Origin: JANOSH01 sp031415695
GTDB taxonomy: Bacteria; Actinomycetota; Acidimicrobiia; Acidimicrobiales; Ilumatobacteraceae
Direction: 5' to 3'
Length of the DNA: 64,000 bases
NCBI GenBank assembly: GCA_031415695.1
Contig: JANOSH010000038.1
Location: forward strand, 18,260 to 82,259
Part shown: one piece after another, positions 17,223 through 25,804 of the stretch
Layout: the number at the start of each line of letters is the position of its first letter
How positions within the stretch are numbered: the first letter of the stretch is position 1
The notes under the pieces: model-generated
Databases searched by the model: none
What the model saw: the letters and a program-made list of their open reading frames with translations, nothing else
What the model was told of the DNA's origin: nothing
Translations under genes and position numbers: made by a program

Positions 17223-18349
17223 CGAAAGGCAGATTTGATCCGACCCAGCAATGAGTCGTCGGCCGACATCACCGCATCGCCGCTCGCTTCGGCAAACCGC
17301 CGCAGCAGATCGTCTTGCGCCTTGGTCAGCTTGGTAGGAACCTCGATAGCCACAAGCACACGAAGGTCACCGCGCCCACGACCCTGCACGTGGGGTACTC
17401 CCCTACCCTTCAGACGAAATTCGCGTCCGTGTTGCGTGCCTGCAGGCACCAAAAGCTCCTCGGGACCGTCAAGAGTGTCGATGGTCTGATGCGTGCCGAG
17501 CGCCGCCTGTGCAATTGACAACTTCAGCCTGGTAACCAAGTCGTCCTCGTCGCGAACAAAACGATCGTGAGCACGAACGCGGATGTGCACATACAAGTCG
17601 CCGGAATCGCCACCGCGTGGGCCTGCAGCACCACGGGCATGCAGTCTGAGTGTTTGACCCGACGCAACACCTGCGGGGATGTCGACTGTAATGCTCATGT
17701 GCTCACGGTTACGACCTTCGCCCCGGCATTTCTGGCATGGGGTCACGATGACTTCGCCAATACCGCTACAACGCTGGCATGGAGATGCGGTCACCATCTG
17801 GCCGAGCAGGCTTTGACGAACGCGCCGGATGGCTCCCGTGCCATTGCAATCGACGCAAGTAACCGGCTTTGTGCCCTGACCCGCTCCCGTTCCCAAGCAA
17901 TCGGCGCACCCCACCAGGTTCTGGAACGAGACCACGTGGGCCGACCCGAACACCGACGCTTCAAACTCGAGCTCGGCTACCACCTCAACGTCTTGGCCCC
18001 GAGGGGGGCTACCACCGCCCTGGCGTGAACCTCCCCCAAAACCCGAGCCAGTACTGCCACCAAAAAACGCGTCGAAGAGGTCGCCCAGGCCCGAACCGCC
18101 AAAGACATCGCCCGGGTTCTGGTTACCTCCGCCCAAGCCAGCTTCGCCGAATTGGTCGTAACGGGCCCGCGTTCCCTGATCTGAGAGCACCTCGTATGCC
18201 TTTGCCAGCGATTTGAACTGCTCCTCGGCGGTTGGATCGTTCGGATTTGCGTCGGGGTGCAACTCGCGAGCCCGCTTACGATAGGCCTTCTTGATCTCCT
18301 CGGCCGACGCAGTACGCGACACACCGAGAAGTCCGTAATAATCAGCCAC
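17219..18349 (-). CDS. dnaJ: Chaperone protein DnaJ
   Basis: Hsp40 co-chaperone that delivers clients to DnaK and stimulates its ATPase. The 376-residue protein has a J-domain with HPD at residues 31-33. A Gly-rich linker follows (GGGNQNPGDVFGGSG, FGGGSRQGGGSPPRG). Four CxxCxGxG zinc repeats come next: CADCLGTG, CVDCNGTG, CQRCSGIG and CQKCRGEG. The C-terminal substrate-binding domain includes DLYVHIRVRAHDRFVRDEDDL. It starts 4 nt after hrcA and overlaps rsmE. Because it lies beside hrcA and lacks dnaK/grpE, it resembles the actinobacterial DnaJ2 paralogue. Confidence 0.96.
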   Translation of the reverse strand: MADYYGLLGVSRTASAEEIKKAYRKRARELHPDANPNDPTAEEQFKSLAKAYEVLSDQGTRARYDQFGEAGLGGGNQNPGDVFGGSGLGDLFDAFFGGSTGSGFGGGSRQGGGSPPRGQDVEVVAELEFEASVFGSAHVVSFQNLVGCADCLGTGAGQGTKPVTCVDCNGTGAIRRVRQSLLGQMVTASPCQRCSGIGEVIVTPCQKCRGEGRNREHMSITVDIPAGVASGQTLRLHARGAAGPRGGDSGDLYVHIRVRAHDRFVRDEDDLVTRLKLSIAQAALGTHQTIDTLDGPEELLVPAGTQHGREFRLKGRGVPHVQGRGRGDLRVLVAIEVPTKLTKAQDDLLRRFAEASGDAVMSADDSLLGRIKSAFR

Positions 18350-18353
18350 GAAA

Positions 18354-19355
18354 TCAGCCTTCCGAGAGAGTTCGGCCCAGTCGGACCGATACGGTTTCGA
18401 CCGCTGCTAACGCCTGCGGATAATTCATTCGGGTTGGACCCAAGACACCAATAGTACCAACGGCCTCGCCGTCGACGAGATACGGCTTGACGACGACAGA
18501 ACACGACGACAACGGTTCGACCCCGTGCTCGGCGCCAATCGCGACAGTAAGACCCCGCTCTAGCACGTCTCGCACAAGGGCAACAACAACCGCTTGATGT
18601 TCAAGGGTGTGCAGCACGTTTCGGACAACCTCGACCACATCGAAGATCTGCGCAACCCGTGAAGCGCCACCCACGAAGGCCTGCTCGGCATCGTGACGGC
18701 CTCGGCCGATAAGCGCCATCGCCGCCGAGGACACCAGCGCGTCGTTGATGACGTCGCCTGAGGGCGGGAGCGAGACGAGGTTAGCAAGTGTGCGACCGAC
18801 TGCGTGGCGTGCAAGGTGCGCCCCTGCCGCCAAGACGTGAGCATCGCAGACCTGGTCGGTGAGTTCAAGCGTCTCGCTTTCGACCGTTCCATTCGCAAGC
18901 ACCGCAACGACCATTGCGGTGTGGCTCGACAACTGCACCAGTTGCACTGAACGCACAATGCTCAGCTCGGCCGTTGGCCGAATAACCACGGCTGCATAGT
19001 TGGTGAGGCTCGACAACAACGTGGTGGTGTCGGAAAGCAGTTGTTCCAGGGCACCGTGGCTCGACTCGAAGAAATCCCGGACCTTGACGACCCCCTGAGC
19101 ATCGAGAACGCCAGGACCCGTGAGACTATCGACAAAGAAGCGATATCCCTTGTCGGTAGGGACGCGGCCAGCCGACGTATGGGGCTGGTGCAGATAACCG
19201 TCTTGTTCGAGCACGGCCATCTCGTTGCGCACTGTGGCCGCGGACACGTTGACCCGGGCCGAGCGTGCGATGTGCATCGACCCGACGGGCTGGGCCGATT
19301 CGATGTACTCCTCGATGACGGCACGCAAAATGGCGGTCTTTCGATCATCAAGCAC
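18354..19355 (-). CDS. hrcA: Heat-inducible transcription repressor HrcA
   Basis: Winged-helix repressor of class I heat-shock genes, normally acting at CIRCE operators. The 333-residue product starts MLDDRKTAILRAVIEEYIES. It has the DNA-binding segment SAATVRNEMAVLEQDGYLHQPHTSAGRVPTDKGYR (split by two short turns) and a GAF-like regulatory domain, with the C-terminal IGVLGPTRMNYPQALAAVE. It heads the hrcA-dnaJ-rsmE operon. No CIRCE element (TTAGCACTC-N9-GAGTGCTAA) is visible in the 52-bp gap before it, so autoregulation through CIRCE is not supported here. Confidence 0.95.
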   Translation of the reverse strand: MLDDRKTAILRAVIEEYIESAQPVGSMHIARSARVNVSAATVRNEMAVLEQDGYLHQPHTSAGRVPTDKGYRFFVDSLTGPGVLDAQGVVKVRDFFESSHGALEQLLSDTTTLLSSLTNYAAVVIRPTAELSIVRSVQLVQLSSHTAMVVAVLANGTVESETLELTDQVCDAHVLAAGAHLARHAVGRTLANLVSLPPSGDVINDALVSSAAMALIGRGRHDAEQAFVGGASRVAQIFDVVEVVRNVLHTLEHQAVVVALVRDVLERGLTVAIGAEHGVEPLSSCSVVVKPYLVDGEAVGTIGVLGPTRMNYPQALAAVETVSVRLGRTLSEG

Positions 19356-19407
19356 CTATGACACCTGCCCAGGAAGAAACAGCCAGCCGACGGTTGGACA
19401 CCGCAGT

Positions 19408-20778
19408 CTATCCAGCTGGGACTGAGTCGGGTCGGCTAACGAGCGCGTATCGCCGCAGCGCTTCGACACGTTCGGCGGCGTGATCGACCATTGGAGGCCG
19501 GTATCCCAGTGGAATGCCCCGCTTGGACAGCCATGGCGCATGGATCGACGCAGCCGACGCATCGGCTAATTCAGGCACCCATCTACGTAGGTAGTCGCCG
19601 TCGGAGTCGAATCGTTCGCCTTGGCTTACCGGATTGAACACCCGGAAATATGGTGACGCGTCGGTCCCAGTACCCGCTGTCCACTGCCAACCGTGCGAGT
19701 TCGAGGCCAAATCACCGTCGAGGAGGTGGCGCATGAAATGACGGGCACCCCACTGCCATGGCACATGAAGATCTTTCACGAGAAAACTCGCCACGATCAT
19801 GCGTACACGGTTGTGCATCCAGCCTGTTGCAAGGAGTTGTCGCATCCCCGCATCGACAATTGGATAGCCCGTCATGCCCGCGGACCATTGTGCGAATCGA
19901 GCATGAGCCGCAGTATCGGTGTCGACGGGCAGCCCATTCATGGATGCTTTGAGGTTCCAGCGCGCCGTGGCTGGCAGCCGGTACAGCACATCGGCGTAGA
20001 AGTCTCGCCATGCCAGCTCGGACCGGAAAACCGTGTGCGGACGCGAATCGGACAGGTCAGCGAGAAGTTGACGCGGGTGCATAAGGCCCCATCGCAACGC
20101 AGCCGACAAGCGGCTTGTGCCGTCGACACCAGGGGTGTCGCGGGCTGTGTCGTAGCGATGGAGCGCGCCGTGGGAAAACCGCTCCCATTGAAGCCAAGCC
20201 GCACGTTCGGACCCGGCTGACATATCGATCGACGTGGGCGGCTCTGCCGGATAGCCATCGCACGGTACCTCGGGTGCGCCTCGCCATTCGACATCTGGAA
20301 CCGGTAGCGGTCGGGTCCAACCCGTTGCCATCCACCGGCGCGAGAACGGGGTGAACACCGAATACGCCGAGCCATCGTCCTTGCAGACCGAACCAGGACG
20401 CACAGCGTACGGTGAACCAACGGCGGTCAATCGGCAACCAAACGATGCAAGACCTGCCCGAACGACCGCGTCGCGCTCACGCCCGTAGGGGCCAAAGTCA
20501 TCCGTTACGAAAACCTGCGATGCTCCAACTTCGCGGGCGAACTGGGCGACTACCTCGCTCGGAGCACCGTGGCGAAGTACAAGACGCCCGCCGATCGAGG
20601 CGTCAAGAGACCGAAGGCTTTCGATCAGAAAGGCTTGACGGGGCTGACCGGACACTGCATAGAGCGCCGGATCAATGACGTAGAGCGGCACCACTGGCCC
20701 GACGTTTGCGGCCGCGGTGAGCGCCGGATGATCGGCGAGCCGAAGATCACGCCGAAACCACAGAACCGAGACGCTCAC
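19408..20778 (-). CDS. phr: Deoxyribodipyrimidine photolyase
   Basis: Light-driven repair of cyclobutane pyrimidine dimers. The 456-residue protein has the N-terminal antenna-binding alpha/beta domain (VLWFRRDLRLADHPAL) and the C-terminal FAD domain. The latter shows SELAWRDFYADVLY, GMTGYPIVDAGMRQL, GWMHNRVRMIVASFLVKDL and the NSHGWQWTAGTGTDASPYF segment, which carries the tryptophans of the electron-transfer chain. These fit class I CPD photolyases. It lies downstream of lepA on the same strand, separated by a repeated hairpin, and 52 bp upstream of hrcA. Confidence 0.93.
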   Translation of the reverse strand: MSVSVLWFRRDLRLADHPALTAAANVGPVVPLYVIDPALYAVSGQPRQAFLIESLRSLDASIGGRLVLRHGAPSEVVAQFAREVGASQVFVTDDFGPYGRERDAVVRAGLASFGCRLTAVGSPYAVRPGSVCKDDGSAYSVFTPFSRRWMATGWTRPLPVPDVEWRGAPEVPCDGYPAEPPTSIDMSAGSERAAWLQWERFSHGALHRYDTARDTPGVDGTSRLSAALRWGLMHPRQLLADLSDSRPHTVFRSELAWRDFYADVLYRLPATARWNLKASMNGLPVDTDTAAHARFAQWSAGMTGYPIVDAGMRQLLATGWMHNRVRMIVASFLVKDLHVPWQWGARHFMRHLLDGDLASNSHGWQWTAGTGTDASPYFRVFNPVSQGERFDSDGDYLRRWVPELADASAASIHAPWLSKRGIPLGYRPPMVDHAAERVEALRRYALVSRPDSVPAG

Positions 20779-20788
20779 ATCGGAACCT

Positions 20789-20867
20789 GCCAGATGCTTC
20801 GCATCAGTCTCCGCCTAACGGCAGCACGGCCTACGGCCTGCTGAAGCCAGATGCTTCGCATCAGTCT
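20789..20867. repeat. 22-bp direct repeat with hairpins flanking the lepA stop
   Basis: GCCAGATGCTTCGCATCAGT followed by CT occurs at 20789-20810 and again at 20846-20867, 57 bp apart. The second copy covers the lepA stop codon. Each copy holds a small hairpin, GATGC-TTC-GCATC, and between them lies another, GGCC-TAC-GGCC. The three stem-loops could end lepA transcription before phr, or they may be a short duplication or REP-like element. Confidence 0.6.
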
Positions 20868-22645
20868 TCGAGCCTCAGCGCGGCTACGAAGGCTTCTTGG
20901 GGTACCTCGACCCGGCCGATGTTCTTCATCTTCTTCTTGCCCTCTTTTTGTTTCTCGAGGAGCTTGCGCTTACGCGTGATGTCACCGCCGTAGCACTTGG
21001 CCAGTACGTCCTTGCGTCGAGCCTTTACGGTCTCGCGAGCAATGTACTTGCCACCGATTGCGGCCTGAATTGGCACATCGAACATCTGGCGAGGGATGAG
21101 CTCTTTGAGCTTCTCGCACATCTTCTTGCCGTAGTCGTATGCACGATCACGGTGAACTATGGAACTAAACGCATCGGCAATAGTGCTGTTCAACAAGATG
21201 TCGACACGAACAAGTTGGCTTCGCTCGTAGCCTGACAGTTCGTAGTCCATCGAGGCGTAACCAGCAGTGCGGCTTTTCAACGCGTCGAAGAAGTCGGTAA
21301 CCACCTCGGCGAGTGGAACCCTGTAGACAATTTCCATCCGCTCGGGCGACAGGTATTCGAGCTTCACCATCACGCCACGACGCTGCTGGCAGAGCTCCAT
21401 AATGGTGCCCGCATATTCCGACGGCGTCAGGATCGTGAGGGCAAAAATCGGCTCCTCGATGAACTCGACCTCTTGCGGAAGCGGCAAGTCGGCAGGGTTG
21501 TCGACCACGAGGAGTTTGCCATCGGTTCGGGTGACACGGTATTCGACCGACGGCGCGGTAGCGATGAGATTGAGGTTGAACTCGCGCTCAAGTCGCTCAC
21601 GAACAATTTCCATGTGCAGCAACCCGAGAAATCCGCACCTGAACCCGAAGCCGAGAGCTTGGCTCGACTCGGGCTGATACGTGATGGAGGCATCGTTGAG
21701 TTTGAGTTTGTCGAGGCTTTCGCGCAGGTTCTCGAACTCGTCGCCGTCGACAGGGAACAACCCGCAAAAAACCATGGGCTTGGGCTCTTTGTAGCCGTCG
21801 AGCGCCTGCAAAGCAGGCTTCGCGCCATCGGTGACGGTCTCGCCCGGTCGGGCTTGGCCAAGATCTTTCAGGCCGGTAATGAGATAGCCCACTTCACCTG
21901 GCCCAAGTTCATCGACAGGGGTGATGAGGGGTTTACGAACACCGATCTCGGCCGCTTGATGGAACGCCCCCGTCTGCATGAACTTCAGCTTGCCGCCAGA
22001 CACCAGACGTCCGTTCATGACGCGAACCGAACTGACAACACCACGATATGCGTCGTATTGGCTGTCGAAAATGAGGGCCTGGAGCGGAGCGGTCGGGTCA
22101 CCTTTCGGAGCGGGGATCCGTTCGATGACTGCATCGAGTAGGGCAGGCACGCCCACGCCGGTCTTGCCACTAATACGAAGAATCTGATGGGCCGGGATGC
22201 CAAGTACTTTTTCGATCTCGTCGGCATACCGATCGGGATCAGCAGCTGGAAGGTCAATTTTGTTCAACGCCGCCACGATCTCCATATCGTTTTCGAGGGC
22301 GAGGTAGCAATTAGCCAGCGTTTGCGCCTCGATCCCCTGAGCGGCGTCGACAACCAACACCACGCCTTCGCAGGCAGCAAGTGACCGGCTGACCTCGTAC
22401 CCGAAATCGACATGACCAGGCGTGTCGATGAGGTGCATCACATGGCCGTTCCACTCGACGCGCACGTTTTGGGCCTTGATAGTGATGCCACGTTCGCGCT
22501 CAAGGTCCATGGAATCGAGATATTGGGCGCGCATGTCCCGAGCATCGACCGCGTTGGTGAGCTCGAGTATGCGGTCGGACAGCGTGGACTTTCCGTGGTC
22601 GATGTGGGCGATAATGGAGAAGTTGCGGATGAGGTCGAGGTTCAT
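20861..22645 (-). CDS. lepA: Elongation factor 4 (LepA)
   Basis: Ribosome-associated translational GTPase (EF-4). The 594-residue product starts MNLDLIRNFSIIAHIDHGKS and carries G1 AHIDHGKST, G2 with RERGITIKAQ, G3 DTPGHVDFGYE and G4 ALNKIDLP. The LepA-specific C-terminal domain is present (PIQAAIGGKYIARETV, RKDVLAKCYGGDITRKRKLL, KQKEGKKKMK). Length matches the family (about 600). It is divergent from rpsT, with about 100 bp between the starts. Confidence 0.97.
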   Translation of the reverse strand: MNLDLIRNFSIIAHIDHGKSTLSDRILELTNAVDARDMRAQYLDSMDLERERGITIKAQNVRVEWNGHVMHLIDTPGHVDFGYEVSRSLAACEGVVLVVDAAQGIEAQTLANCYLALENDMEIVAALNKIDLPAADPDRYADEIEKVLGIPAHQILRISGKTGVGVPALLDAVIERIPAPKGDPTAPLQALIFDSQYDAYRGVVSSVRVMNGRLVSGGKLKFMQTGAFHQAAEIGVRKPLITPVDELGPGEVGYLITGLKDLGQARPGETVTDGAKPALQALDGYKEPKPMVFCGLFPVDGDEFENLRESLDKLKLNDASITYQPESSQALGFGFRCGFLGLLHMEIVRERLEREFNLNLIATAPSVEYRVTRTDGKLLVVDNPADLPLPQEVEFIEEPIFALTILTPSEYAGTIMELCQQRRGVMVKLEYLSPERMEIVYRVPLAEVVTDFFDALKSRTAGYASMDYELSGYERSQLVRVDILLNSTIADAFSSIVHRDRAYDYGKKMCEKLKELIPRQMFDVPIQAAIGGKYIARETVKARRKDVLAKCYGGDITRKRKLLEKQKEGKKKMKNIGRVEVPQEAFVAALRLED

Positions 22646-22744
22646 GAGGGGGGTTGCCGGGAGCGCACCGCTCCACTGGCTAGCGGATCAGGCTACCAAC
22701 CCTGCTACCATTGTCAGGCTTTCACCGAAAGGAACACGGCCCAC

Positions 22745-22999
22745 GTGGCAAACATCAAGAGCCAGAAAAAGCGAATTCTCACCAACGCTAAGGCAGCCGA
22801 ACGCAACAAGGCTGTCCGTAGCGAGTTGAAGACGCGTATCAAGAACGCCACCAAGCTGGCCGGAACCGACGACTCGGCCGCAGCACTCAAGCTTGCACAG
22901 CTCAAGCTCGACAAGGCTGCGTCCAAAGGTGTCATCCATAAGAATCAGGCAGCGCGACGCATGTCACGGCTCGCCAAGCGCGTCAACGCTGTCGTTTAG
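22745..22999 (+). CDS. rpsT: 30S ribosomal protein S20
   Basis: Binds the 5' domain of 16S rRNA. The 84-residue, Lys/Arg/Ala-rich protein starts at GTG (MANIKSQKKRILTNAKAAER) and ends AARRMSRLAKRVNAVV, as expected for bS20. A GAAAGGA ribosome-binding site lies at 22727-22733. A longer open frame exists upstream but runs antisense to lepA and does not look like S20. It is divergent from lepA and convergent with holA, the usual rpsT-holA arrangement. Confidence 0.97.
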   Translation: MANIKSQKKRILTNAKAAERNKAVRSELKTRIKNATKLAGTDDSAAALKLAQLKLDKAASKGVIHKNQAARRMSRLAKRVNAVV

Positions 23000-23033
23000 C
23001 AGGTCGTCTAGCACGGTCGTCTAGAGCTGTCAG

Positions 23034-24008
23034 CTAACGCCGGCGGCTTGAACCGGCGCCTAGTCGGCTCAAGCGAGCCACAAGCACCTCCATCACGGTG
23101 ACTTCGTCGATGCCAGTAGCACCGCGCAGGTCGAGGTCGGCCTGACCAAGTAGCTCGAAGGATCGCGTGATGCCAGCCGAACCAAGCTTGTCGGCCAAGG
23201 TCAACGCCTTCTTGGCTTGAAATGTGCTCTTGACCCCGAGCCGTTGCGCTGCGGCGGCTTCGCTGCGCGCATTCGAACCGTCAAGCGCGAGCGCCCGCTG
23301 ATAATGCGAGTGGAGTACCGACATTGCTTGTAACGGGTGTCGACCAGTCATCATTCGATGAAGCATGGTGAGAGAGCCAGCGGTATCGCCCCGGTCGATC
23401 GCATCCGTCAGATCCCACGGTGCCACCGCGCCAGCTTCTCCGAGAAACGGTTCGACATCGCCCGCCGTGAGTTTGATGGGACCAAACGTCGCAGTGAGAA
23501 CAGCGAGCAGCGAGGCGAGTCGGCCCATATCGTCACCGAGGTGGGCCAGCATGAGTGCCCGCGCTCCCGAGTCGAGGTTCACACCGGCAGCGATCAATTG
23601 CTCGTCGAACCAGTAACCCCGATCCTTCTTGTTGCTCGGCGCGTCGGCGTCGGTGATCGTTGCCCCTGACTTCGCAGCGGCATCGGACAAACTCTTCGCC
23701 AGTCGGCCGCCGGTGCCCTCCAAGATGAGATCAGTCGTGTCGAGGGGCGACGTCAAATAGGCGACAAGGGGAGCGAGTTCATCAGCGGAAAATCGGCCGA
23801 TACCACGGGCAACGACGACCCGTTTGTCAGTCAGGAATGGTGGCGTCTGCGCCGAATCGACAATGGCACTTGCCGCATAGTCGTCGCCAGACATCTCGTC
23901 GACCATGAGGCTGCGATCGCCGTCGCCAACACTTCGGTGCACGAGTTCGGAGACTGCGGCCGAGACCAATGCCTCGTCACTGCCCTTCACCAAATGAATC
24001 GAGCCCAT
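23034..24008 (-). CDS. holA: DNA polymerase III subunit delta
   Basis: Subunit of the clamp loader that opens the beta sliding clamp. From the ATG at 24008 (MGSIHLVKGSDEALVSAAV) it has 324 residues. HolA features are FLTDKRVVVARGIGRF in the first AAA-like domain, LGDDMGRLASLLAVLTATFG, and the C-terminal helical segment ARSEAAAAQRLGVKSTFQAKKALTLA. A GTG two codons upstream is an alternative. The 5' end overlaps the comEC 3' end by 32 nt, so the two are probably co-transcribed. Confidence 0.9.
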   Translation of the reverse strand: MGSIHLVKGSDEALVSAAVSELVHRSVGDGDRSLMVDEMSGDDYAASAIVDSAQTPPFLTDKRVVVARGIGRFSADELAPLVAYLTSPLDTTDLILEGTGGRLAKSLSDAAAKSGATITDADAPSNKKDRGYWFDEQLIAAGVNLDSGARALMLAHLGDDMGRLASLLAVLTATFGPIKLTAGDVEPFLGEAGAVAPWDLTDAIDRGDTAGSLTMLHRMMTGRHPLQAMSVLHSHYQRALALDGSNARSEAAAAQRLGVKSTFQAKKALTLADKLGSAGITRSFELLGQADLDLRGATGIDEVTVMEVLVARLSRLGAGSSRRR

Positions 24009-25308
24009 TGTCACGACCGTAGCGGACGCCCCACCACCAACCCAGACCAACCAGGGCCACCACGGCAATGACTGCGATCCAGTTCGGAAGAACGGCACCA
24101 ACTTCGGCCACCTTGATTACCCAGCTGACTCCAAGATGGGTCGGCAGATGAACGATTTGTGCCAACCATCGGGGCCCGATACCTCCCACAAGGCCTGCCG
24201 GTATTCCCCACACCATCACCGCTCCGGCAACCGGGCCCGCCAGAAGGTTCGCAGGAAGTCCCGCCAACGACGGCCACCCGAACACAAGAACCTGTACCGG
24301 CAGCACCCCTACCTGGGCCGAGGCACTGGCACCAATCGCCTCGGCCAGTACGGCGGGACCAGGGATACAGCGACGTATCAGAGGGCCGAGGGTGACCAAA
24401 CCACATGTCGCCGAAGCACTCAACCAGAACCCGACAGAACGGGCCAGACCTGGGTCGATGAGCACCAAGCCACTGACAGACAAGAACAATAGACGCGCCC
24501 CCGAGACCGGCCGTGCCAGCCAACGCGCCGAGACCGACAGCACCACCATGCATGATGCGCGAATGACCGAGGGTTCCCACCGAGTCAAGGTTGCGAACCA
24601 ACCGACCACCACAATGGTGGCAAACCACCGAGACGAACGCGGCAACCGACGCAGCAACGGAGAAACGACGATGAGCACAAATGCCACGTTCTGGCCCGAT
24701 ACCGCCGTGAGATGCGAGAGGCCGCTAGCCCTAAACGCGTCGACAAGGTACCGAGGCTGGTTGCGATCGTCGCCCATCACCAAACCGAGGTAGACGGAAC
24801 GAACATCGGCGGGCAACACCGCGGCACCCGACCCAATGGTTCGGCGCACCCGGTTAGCGCTGCGCATCAACGGCGAACCCGGCCACCAGTCACCCACACC
24901 TGTGACCGAAAGCCGTACCGCTGGTTGACCGGGACGAGTCGCCGAATTCGATCGCTCCAACCGGCCGAGCACGACGACGCGCTCACCGGCAAGCCGGCGC
25001 CGAAGACTCTTGCCCGCCGACCCAAACGCCACAAGTTCAATCTCGCCCAACGACGACCGCGCCGTCGCCCGAGTGCCCGGCCCGAATGGCACAGGATCAG
25101 TGCTCAAAAGCACCGCTTCCTCCAATCGTCCCGCCGCCCGAACCGTAGGCGCGCTTGGCGTCGCGTCGCTGGCACGCCACGAGCCGAGCACCACAATGGC
25201 GACAACAAGCCCACAACGCCACGAACCCCGCACAACACCCACCAGTAGACCGAGAGCGACGATCTTCGGAAAGATGCCCGTGACCGCCAGCGACGCCGCC
25301 ACTGCCAT
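23977..25308 (-). CDS. comEC: ComEC/Rec2-family DNA uptake channel lacking the C-terminal beta-lactamase domain
   Basis: Inner-membrane channel that passes transforming single-stranded DNA. The chosen ATG (25308, MAVAASLAVTGIFPKIV) gives 443 residues. Two N-terminal membrane helices are followed by an extracytoplasmic OB-like region (RARGTRATARSS-type segment, VVVLGRLERSNS). The Competence domain then begins with LSHLTAVSGQNVAFVLI and contains several more helices. It stops right after the last helix, without the metallo-beta-lactamase domain found in 700-800-residue ComEC proteins. The frame stays open upstream to 26004, but that part would lie antisense to a membrane-protein gene and looks non-coding. 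Confidence 0.82.
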   Translation of the reverse strand: MAVAASLAVTGIFPKIVALGLLVGVVRGSWRCGLVVAIVVLGSWRASDATPSAPTVRAAGRLEEAVLLSTDPVPFGPGTRATARSSLGEIELVAFGSAGKSLRRRLAGERVVVLGRLERSNSATRPGQPAVRLSVTGVGDWWPGSPLMRSANRVRRTIGSGAAVLPADVRSVYLGLVMGDDRNQPRYLVDAFRASGLSHLTAVSGQNVAFVLIVVSPLLRRLPRSSRWFATIVVVGWFATLTRWEPSVIRASCMVVLSVSARWLARPVSGARLLFLSVSGLVLIDPGLARSVGFWLSASATCGLVTLGPLIRRCIPGPAVLAEAIGASASAQVGVLPVQVLVFGWPSLAGLPANLLAGPVAGAVMVWGIPAGLVGGIGPRWLAQIVHLPTHLGVSWVIKVAEVGAVLPNWIAVIAVVALVGLGWWWGVRYGRDNGLDSFGEGQ

Positions 25309-25344
25309 CGCCAGTACCCATCCATCGCGTAGTGTGGGTGGTCC

Positions 25345-25800
25345 ATGAGTCAGCCCGCCATGCTCGTCCCGAAAGGACCGCTCGCCTATCACCGCAGCAT
25401 CCGCATGCTGGGCCCATTGGTAGCGCTTGTGCCGCCCGCAATCATGTTGGCGGCGATGTTCGCGGCCCGAACCTGGCTCGACTGCGGAGGCGTGGCGTGC
25501 GGGCGCGAGGTGCTCACCGGCTGGGTACTGCCTGCGCTGGCACTGCCTACCGCGGTACTGTGGGGGCTGCCAATTGAGGACGGCACCATCAGAATCGTTG
25601 GCGTGCTGGCCAGCAGCGCCGTCGTGTGGATGTTGCTCGGGTTCCTGGCTACCCGCCGAGCCACCCGATCGCTGGTGGCCACCTGGCGTAACTGGTGGAG
25701 CGAATACCTTTTCTTGTTGGTCGCCGTATGGGTCGGTGTCGCCGGTGGCCTGTACCTGCTGTCGCGTCTGGTCAGTAATGGCCTGGGCGGATTGTTGTAA
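25345..25800 (+). CDS. Small integral membrane protein, unknown
   Basis: 151 residues with four predicted membrane helices: about LGPLVALVPPAIMLAAMFAA, LTGWVLPALALPTAVLWGL, IVGVLASSAVVWMLLGFLA and FLLVAVWVGVAGGLYLLSRL. Two cysteines (CGGVAC) lie in the first loop, and a WRNWWSEY segment precedes the last helix. I recognise no family. It sits between comEC and comEA on the opposite strand, 36 bp from the comEC start and 4 bp from the comEA stop. The long hydrophobic helices argue that it is real rather than a shadow. Confidence 0.65.
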   Translation: MSQPAMLVPKGPLAYHRSIRMLGPLVALVPPAIMLAAMFAARTWLDCGGVACGREVLTGWVLPALALPTAVLWGLPIEDGTIRIVGVLASSAVVWMLLGFLATRRATRSLVATWRNWWSEYLFLLVAVWVGVAGGLYLLSRLVSNGLGGLL

Positions 25801-25804
25801 CGCG

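Noticed and set aside
19356..19407. CIRCE operator before hrcA
   Set aside because: No TTAGCACTC or GAGTGCTAA half-site is present.
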